Source of the DNA: Blastobasis lacticolella
Lineage: Eukaryota; Arthropoda; Insecta; Lepidoptera; Blastobasidae
Length of the DNA: 64,000 nt
Assembly (NCBI GenBank): GCA_905147135.1
Contig: LR990048.1
Location: forward strand, 20,816,563-20,880,562
Direction of reading: 5' to 3'
Made by a program: the position numbers and the translations under genes. The notes under the pieces were generated by a model that ran no database searches, was not told the DNA's origin, and saw nothing but the letters and a program-made list of their open reading frames with translations. Of this stretch, positions 63,001 through 64,000 are shown in pieces; positions within the stretch are counted from its first letter, which is position 1; each line of letters begins with the position of its first letter.

Positions 63001-63658
63001 ACGGCCCCGGCGCCCTCGCCCGCACGGCCTTACCACAGCAGCGACTTGGAGCCGGCGCCCTTGTTGCAGCAGTCGCTGGCGCCGTACACGTCGGGCCGCT
63101 TGCCGCACACGCCGCACAGCAGCCCCCACGACACTAGCGCCATCACCTATGCAAAATAACAGACACAAATGTTAATGATATAAATTAAATCGTATATCAA
63201 ACTATATTCAGGTGATAACGCAAATAAACGAGTCTGACGCGGTGCTACGGCTAAATAGACAATTCGAGATTAAGATGAACACTATCAAATAATGTTATAA
63301 AGTTTATTTTGACGGCCTTCTACGGTCTGAGCAGATGAAGTTTTCTCAAACTAATGTAATTAGAAAAGGCGACTATACCCCCAAAAACTCGTCTAGTCCC
63401 GCGACGTATACATCCACAACTATACACACTCACCGTGAGCAAAGCAGTAGCGGCACCGATGCCAACGTATCGCCTGTAGGGGCCGTACTGCCGGTAGAGG
63501 TTGTCAATGGAGTCGGCGAACACATGTTGCTCGTCCAAAGCGCCCGAGGCCTCGTCGGCGACGCGTTTTAAGTCAGCTGCGGCCTGGGCGAGCTTGCGAC
63601 CCGCCTCGGCCACCGCGTCTTGTACGCTGGGGATGTGCTCGTCCACTGAGCGTTGCAC
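39027..63658 (-). CDS. prom: Prominin-like pentaspan membrane glycoprotein, gene span (14 exons, 5' part off the right edge)
   Basis: Minus-strand spliced gene. Coding exons in transcript order: 63658-63434, 63146-63034, 61589-61485, 57286-57133, 55397-55194, 54026-53838, 53027-52872, 51703-51566, 50937-50816, 46166-46116, 45697-45383, 42313-42119, 39972-39892, 39082 or 39072-39027. Phases agree at every junction, giving about 697 residues. Order of domains: end of the first extracellular loop, TM3, Cys-rich cytoplasmic loop (CGVCGKRP, DCC), TM4, the VCDP motif, a helical second extracellular loop with sequons NLT, NHT, NMT, NDT, NHS, NMT and NST, TM5, then a tail of about 270 residues. Prominins (CD133 family) mark plasma-membrane protrusions and photoreceptor membranes. 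The insect has both prominin and prominin-like paralogues; which one this is cannot be decided here. Confidence 0.92.
39634..39832. mobile_element. MITE, GAGGG family, degenerate copy
   Basis: CACAATTCTAAAATCCACCAGATGGCG, then TTGTCAAAATACTGCCGCGC and GCGCCATCTGTTGAATT; order and spacing as in 48888-49068. Terminal repeats eroded. In the last prominin intron. Confidence 0.55.
39892..39972 (-). CDS. prom: Prominin exon 13 in window: Pro/Tyr-rich tail
   Basis: 81 nt encoding HWEEGPPRYHGPTEYERPPP and YYYPGP. A PPPxY-like element (RPPPYYY) could bind WW-domain proteins; this is inferred from motif only. Acceptor TTGCAG/, donor /GTGAGT. Joins exon 12 through a shared Lys codon. Confidence 0.85.
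40490..40715 (-). repeat. RTE-type LINE 3' end
   Basis: CATCATCATCATCTTTAGGC, GGTCCCGGTCCACTGCTGAA and CAGGCCTCCCACGG: inverted (ATG)n tail and the 'ccactgctgaa..aggcctccc' signature. Confidence 0.55.
40757..41260 (+). repeat. Minisatellite GGTCCAGGTCCTGGTTCA (18-bp based)
   Basis: Variants of GGTCCA, GGTCCT, GGTTCA and GGCTTCGGACCA in 6- and 18-bp steps. One + frame is open from 40760 to the TAG at 41189-41191 (143 codons, no ATG) and reads as GPGPGS/GFGPG repeats. A second frame is an 82-codon Val/Gln/Asp/Leu repeat. Most likely a tandem repeat, not a gene. Confidence 0.8.
41635..41740 (+). repeat. LINE-type repeat, family D
   Basis: AAACGAGCAGACAGCCCACC, TGATGGTAATCGGTAACTAT and GCATTTAGGTTGCAAGCAAC. 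Confidence 0.6.
42119..42313 (-). CDS. prom: Prominin exon 12 in window: Gly/Ala-rich tail segment
   Basis: Begins AYKAEKRAGREGRRGAGG, runs through a Gly/Ala tract of about 30 residues, and ends VDAHHARRYNDMAP plus AA of a Lys codon. Acceptor CCACCCAG/ is acceptable; donor /GTGAGT is strong. The flanking ends look like ordinary coding sequence. The middle is GC-only low-complexity DNA and may be an expansion, so the internal length is uncertain in the assembly. The 5' boundary is the least certain part. Confidence 0.72.
42361..42512. mobile_element. Foldback MITE
   Basis: Begins TTAAGCCTGGTTTACATTTTG and ends CAAAATGTATACCAGGCTTTA, an inverted repeat of about 27 bp. The inside is rich in ACTTGTC/GACAAGT variants. 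Sits about 50 bp from prominin exon 12. Confidence 0.75.
42553..42752. mobile_element. MITE, GAGGG family
   Basis: GAGGGCTTTCAGATTTTCGA at the left and GACAGCCCTC at the right; inside GGATGGCGCTGCTGG and AGTACTGCTGTGCTATTGG. About 50 bp from the foldback MITE. Confidence 0.65.
42753..45382 (-). other. Prominin intron 11, mostly plain
   Basis: A MITE-like inverted pair ACTAGATGGCA / TGCCATCTAGT at 42882-42955. Short CG-rich spots at 43575-43620 and 44340-44395. No exon could be supported by phase. Confidence 0.45.
45383..45697 (-). CDS. prom: Prominin exon 11 in window: cytoplasmic tail
   Basis: Encodes GSKRSTLDIEGKIAEWRRAL, a Pro/Gly/Ala-rich middle, then PPPEQRQLIDEFKTRLPVKD and EDNESGIHDA. 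Acceptor TTGTGACAG/. The reading frame stops at TAA (45379-45381), but the stop overlaps a donor GA/GTAACT whose phase (2 nt) fits exon 12. Splicing therefore continues the protein and retention would end it at IHDAE. Both outcomes are plausible. Confidence 0.82.
45698..46115 (-). other. Prominin intron 10
   Basis: Partly GC-rich (45840-45960 and 46053-46100) without an exon that fits in phase. Confidence 0.45.
46116..46166 (-). CDS. prom: Prominin exon 10 in window: juxtamembrane tail
   Basis: A 51-nt exon encoding EYLYDAYADRDNVPLA. Aligns with the acidic tyrosine-containing tail start of human prominin-1 (SEDVYDDVETIPM), where Tyr is a Src-family phosphorylation site; that function is an inference for this protein. 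Acceptor TTGCAG/, donor /GTAAGT; 2-nt/1-nt phases match both neighbours. Confidence 0.88.
47213..47251 (-). CDS. Candidate alternative prominin tail exon (39 nt)
   Basis: Lies in a GC-rich island inside the 4.65-kb intron between exons 9 and 10. TTCTAG/CGAG starts it, as exon 10 starts /CGAG. It reads EYEPMRRPRGWW plus CG and ends at /GTGACC. Length 39 and phase are identical in type to exon 10, so it could replace or join it. Prominin tails are known to be alternatively spliced in vertebrates. No transcript evidence; could be chance. Confidence 0.25.
48888..49068. mobile_element. MITE, GAGGG family, intact ends
   Basis: Perfect 16-bp terminal inverted repeat GAGGGCTTTCGCGATT (48888-48903) and AATCGCGAAAGCCCTC (49053-49068). 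181 bp; reference copy for the family in this window. Target-site duplication not clear. Confidence 0.8.
50816..50937 (-). CDS. prom: Prominin exon 9 in window: TM5
   Basis: Encodes NGYWVSLAWCLALSVAVMAL, SARLARLYRNLDPYPGPLVE. TM5 followed by the basic stop-transfer K/R-LA-(K/R)-(L/Y)YR motif of prominins (human KLAKYYRR). Acceptor follows a long pyrimidine tract ending CCATCCAG/. Donor /GTGAGT. Confidence 0.94.
50985..51290. repeat. Two-copy direct tandem repeat
   Basis: Copies near 51005-51115 and 51140-51285 share TTGAATA-GTGACGCT, CCTATTCGCT(T/C)TGG, AAAGTC(C/T)(G/A)GATTGTA and a CT-rich end. In the intron next to TM5 exon. Confidence 0.6.
51566..51703 (-). CDS. prom: Prominin exon 8 in window: extracellular loop 2, end
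   Basis: 46 codons: VVAALMTQYMERVSNAALHD, VGRCGPLSNAFNSTRDAHCR, KILMPV. Two cysteines and sequon NST sit just before TM5, matching human '[25 protein letters not shown]'-type spacing. Acceptor CCCCCAG/, donor /GTGAGT. Confidence 0.93.
51799..51978. mobile_element. MITE, GAGGG family, diverged
   Basis: GAGGGTTTTTGCGGGCCTAA..AATCCAC and, at the right, TTTTGACAACAGATC..GGTACCATCTGTGATCGGG and AGCCTC. Adjacent to the repeated-donor array. Confidence 0.6.
52051..52919 (-). repeat. Tandem array of a coding exon end plus splice donor (10 copies, 90-92 bp)
   Basis: CTCCGCGAACTCCAAGGTCATG starts at 52051, 52142, 52233, 52324, 52414, 52506, 52598, 52690, 52781 and 52872. Each copy holds the last 48 nt of prominin exon 7, a donor, and ~43 bp of C-rich intron. 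The copy at 52872 is joined to the rest of the exon. Donors are GTGGGT except the most distant (52050), which is GTGAGT. Variation is mainly in the C-run length. Nine units lie wholly in the intron. Confidence 0.95.
52872..53027 (-). CDS. prom: Prominin exon 7 in window: extracellular loop 2, exon end tandemly repeated
   Basis: 52 codons: QTALKLRDSLRFNHSSLKEA, IAYLMHETQQAEAFLNERGP, DLVQNMTLEFAE. Sequons NHS and NMT. Acceptor TTCCCCCAG/; the chosen donor is /GTGGGT immediately below 52872, which keeps frame with the next exon. The last 48 nt of this exon and its donor are repeated nine more times downstream in the intron (52051-52871). Splicing at most of the other donors would add intron-type sequence and shift frame. 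Confidence 0.88.
53048..53302 (-). mobile_element. Retroposon family B, minus strand
   Basis: Minus strand reads CCGTGTGGTGTCCGGCAGAG, CACTCGTGGGTGTCGTACAA and CCTGCAGTGGACTGTTATGG. Inserted 20 bp beside prominin exon 7. Confidence 0.75.
53611..53700 (+). repeat. Half copy of the palindromic MITE
   Basis: ATGCGCTTATTACATTTGAC...AAATTAAAGTGGAATGTA matches the left arm at 23963. Confidence 0.65.
53838..54026 (-). CDS. prom: Prominin exon 6 in window: extracellular loop 2
   Basis: 63 codons: LETNMTSLALDGLAAQLEAA, ARALAPRPAFAAVADSLASA, then AAKLRMHHRDILMPMINDTQ and RLN. Helical, Ala-rich, with sequons NMT and NDT. The LMPM element fits the conserved 'VLPIEQ/LxP' point of human loop 2. Acceptor CCCCCAG/, donor /GTACGT. 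Confidence 0.9.
54027..55193 (-). other. Prominin intron 5, nothing recognised
   Basis: AT-rich. A decayed tRNA-like patch at 54840-54890 (GGCGTACTGGTTAAGGGGTC) is probably a SINE head. Confidence 0.4.
55194..55397 (-). CDS. prom: Prominin exon 5 in window: extracellular loop 2 helix
   Basis: 68 codons: TFQLSRRYDLPSLQAAVADE, VSRRARLLGPPRRRREPLVI, LKESAKSKLRQLAATGLSEF and DFDRILHA. Position matches the helical N-terminal part of loop 2 in prominins. The cluster RRRR is unusually basic for an extracellular segment. Donor /GTGAGT, acceptor CCCGCAG/, phase 0 both ends. Confidence 0.9.
55495..55575 (+). repeat. SINE family S1, 3' fragment
   Basis: GGCGGACCCCGGGCTCCCGCG, GTGCAACCGGGATTTAACAC, CAAGATGATGATTATGA. 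Confidence 0.65.
55860..56052 (-). pseudogene. LINE reverse-transcriptase C-terminal fragment and tail
   Basis: Minus strand reads REVFSGEYNMKFF, stop, KDVKRFLRG, the same ending as at 26000-26087. The tail has GGTGACTGTATATCATCAGG and TTTGCCACC. Same LINE family, opposite gene. Confidence 0.6.
56062..56215 (-). mobile_element. SINE family S1, minus strand, partial
   Basis: GCAGATCAGGTAATTACAGTGG, GGGGAACCTGACCAGAT and CTCACCGTAAGAGCATCGG. It follows the LINE fragment directly. Confidence 0.65.
56216..57132 (-). other. Prominin intron 4, right part
   Basis: No element recognised; ORFs of 65-77 codons without features. Confidence 0.4.
57133..57286 (-). CDS. prom: Prominin exon 4 in window: extracellular loop 2, start
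   Basis: Encodes EPRGNRVFRDLEKFVKLDEA, LFGRGDRQPGQPEFNLTYVL and LNCHQNHTIYQ. Contains sequons NLT and NHT and one Cys that in prominins pairs within loop 2 (human 'C..N.S.Y' region). Donor /GTACGT; acceptor TTCCCAG/. Follows a 4.2-kb intron full of mobile elements. Confidence 0.93.
57287..58680 (-). other. Prominin intron 3, AT-rich part
   Basis: A LINE 3' tail at 57590-57660 (CTCTTTATTGCAACAACATA). Helitron-like debris CCTACGAAATTTCATCCAAA at 57543. Otherwise nothing. Confidence 0.4.
58681..58862 (-). repeat. RTE-type LINE 3' end
   Basis: CATCATCATGATCATCATCA, GTGCACTGCTGGACATAGGC, CTCCCATAACTAGTGCCAAT; the inverted (ATG)n tail is clear. Confidence 0.65.
58931..59682 (+). mobile_element. 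Helitron-like element 1
   Basis: 5' end A/TCTACACTAATATTATAAAG; 3' end CCCCGTGCGAAGCCGGGACG followed by GGCTA. Both match the ends typical of lepidopteran Helitrons, though the terminal CTAG is lost. Shares about 630 bp with element 2. No Rep/helicase ORF. Confidence 0.7.
59683..60665 (+). mobile_element. Helitron-like element 2
   Basis: A/TCTATACTAATATTATAAAA at the 5' end; CCCGTGCGAAGCCGGGGCGG..CCGCTAG/T at the 3' end, with the GC hairpin before CTAG. 59690-60320 is about 85-90% identical to element 1. The last third differs and includes a piece of the 19.6-kb LINE tail. Directly joined to element 1. Confidence 0.75.
60775..61440 (+). repeat. Minisatellite (GTGTGGATTGGGGAGTG) split by a SINE
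   Basis: About 10 units of 36-40 bp with GATTGGGGAGT and GTTGTGTGGA. Interrupted by SINE S2 at 61159-61397; a further GATTGGGACGTGGGTTGGG follows behind it. Confidence 0.75.
61159..61397 (-). mobile_element. SINE family S2 in the minisatellite
   Basis: CGTGGACAAATTCACACAGC, CCATCTAGCCCCAAAC..., TAACAGAAATTAAAATTCATC, and a tRNA-like head (GGGAATCGAACCCGGGACC). Nearly identical to the 2569-2794 copy, so it is a young insertion. Confidence 0.8.
61485..61589 (-). CDS. prom: Prominin exon 3 in window: TM4
   Basis: Encodes GTGLMFAVGGAAALVLAAYF, AVGVAAQRFVCDPL. This is TM4 followed by the conserved Cys-(D/E)-P motif at the start of extracellular loop 2. Acceptor TTCCAG/, donor CTCAC/GTGAGT. Very GC-rich compared with flanking introns. 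Confidence 0.94.
61862..62015 (+). repeat. SINE family S1, 3' part
   Basis: GTTGCTCTACTGTAATTGCTTGATCTACT, GTGGATCATGGTCAAG, then a decayed end. Confidence 0.5.
62016..63033 (-). other. Prominin intron 2, right part
   Basis: AT-rich until 62930, then GC-rich up to exon 2. The GC-rich part carries a repeat of an exon fragment (62967-62996). Confidence 0.5.
62967..62996 (-). repeat. Intronic duplicate of a prominin exon segment
   Basis: TTGCCGCACACGCCGCCCAG and on matches 63102-63131 (TTGCCGCACACGCCGCACAG) with about 27 of 30 bases. Translated it reads GLLGGVCGN against GLLCGVCGK. Confidence 0.6.
63034..63146 (-). CDS. prom: Prominin exon 2 in window: TM3 and Cys-rich loop
   Basis: Encodes VMALVSWGLLCGVCGKRPDV followed by YGASDCCNKGAGSKSLL. 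The LLCGVCG motif and the cysteine-rich short cytoplasmic loop are hallmarks of the family (human LLCGVCGYDRHATP). Donor /GTAAGG; acceptor GCATAG/. A ~28-nt part of this exon recurs in the next intron at 62967-62996. Confidence 0.95.
63147..63433 (-). other. Prominin intron 1 in window
   Basis: 287 bp; no inserted element seen. Confidence 0.6.
63434..63658 (-). CDS. prom: Prominin exon 1 in window: end of extracellular loop 1, start of TM3
   Basis: 75 codons: VQRSVDEHIPSVQDAVAEAG, a long amphipathic helix with heptad-like spacing, then IDNLYRQYGPYRRYVGIGAA leading into TM3. The 'YR-YV/MG' entry into TM3 is typical of prominins (human YRWYMGVL). Acceptor CAATCCAG/, donor /GTGAGT, both in phase 0. 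Exons for TM1, TM2 and most of loop 1 are beyond 64000. Confidence 0.92.
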
Positions 63659-63889
63659 CTGGATTGACGGATGCAGTTAGCAAGAGGTACAGGGTTTTGG
63701 TTATTTATTATTTATTTATTAAAAAATTCATGCACATTATCGTACAATGGCGGACTTAAAGCTACGTATCGTAGCGTGATATATTTATGGGACTGCATAA
63801 CGACCCTTATTTCGCACGAGTATTTTCGGCGTTTCTTTACTTTTATATTATGCATGTGTTGTACATATTAATACGCGAAAGTAATTTCT

Positions 63890-64000
63890 AACCGCTGGTG
63901 AAGTTATCACTGCGTGTTTTCTTCCTATTATCCTATCACACCCATTTGACGATTCAAAGACATTTAATGTCATCCTTAATAAATAAATTTTGACTTTAAC
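63890..64000 (+). repeat. LINE 3' end, same family as 19.6-20.0 kb
   Basis: CATTTGACGATTCAAAGACA, TTTAATGTCATCCTTAATAAATAAATTTTGA matches the end at 19.95-20.0 kb. Lies in the prominin intron at the window edge. Confidence 0.6.

Noticed and set aside
1..64000. CRISPR arrays, bacterial operons, phage or viral genes
   Set aside because: No spaced direct repeats of CRISPR type, no ribosome-binding-site-led operons and no viral protein recognised; gene structure is eukaryotic.

Overview
The window looks like a piece of an insect nuclear genome, most likely lepidopteran (moth or butterfly). Its genes are split by GT-AG introns. The exons are GC-rich and sit in AT-rich non-coding DNA. The non-coding DNA is packed with tRNA-derived SINEs, LINE tails, Helitron-like ends, hAT and MITE elements of types familiar from Lepidoptera. 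This assignment is an inference from gene and repeat types.

Two protein genes can be reconstructed, arranged tail to tail. On the + strand (about 13.45-35.6 kb) lies an SLC26A11-type sodium-independent sulfate/anion transporter. Eleven coding exons join in consistent phase and encode the transmembrane domain and a C-terminal STAS domain, ending in TAG at 35600. The exon carrying the start codon was not found. On the - strand (from the right edge down to about 39.0 kb) lies a prominin-like pentaspan membrane glycoprotein. Fourteen coding exons carry the end of the first extracellular loop, TM3, the Cys-rich cytoplasmic loop, TM4, the second extracellular loop with many N-glycosylation sequons, TM5 and a long cytoplasmic tail. 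The 5' exons lie beyond position 64000. The two stop codons are about 3.4 kb apart.

Layout: 1-12.4 kb is repeat-rich and without a recognisable gene, and includes a hAT element with an 8-bp target-site duplication. 12.4-35.6 kb is the transporter gene, with introns full of SINE and LINE debris. 35.6-39.0 kb is the convergent intergenic/3' UTR zone, including a GC-rich hairpin. 39.0-64 kb is the prominin gene, whose introns carry MITEs, minisatellites and a head-to-tail pair of Helitron-like elements.

The most striking observation is a tandem array at 52051-52919. It contains ten copies of the last ~48 nt of a prominin exon together with its splice donor, spaced 90-92 bp apart. A related but degenerate repetition of an intron/exon acceptor junction is seen in the transporter (34.38-34.71 kb), and a short prominin exon fragment is repeated inside its own downstream intron (about 62.97 kb). 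The prominin cytoplasmic tail also shows several possible sources of alternative C-termini: a stop codon overlapping a donor, twin acceptors on the last exon, and a phase-compatible extra exon.
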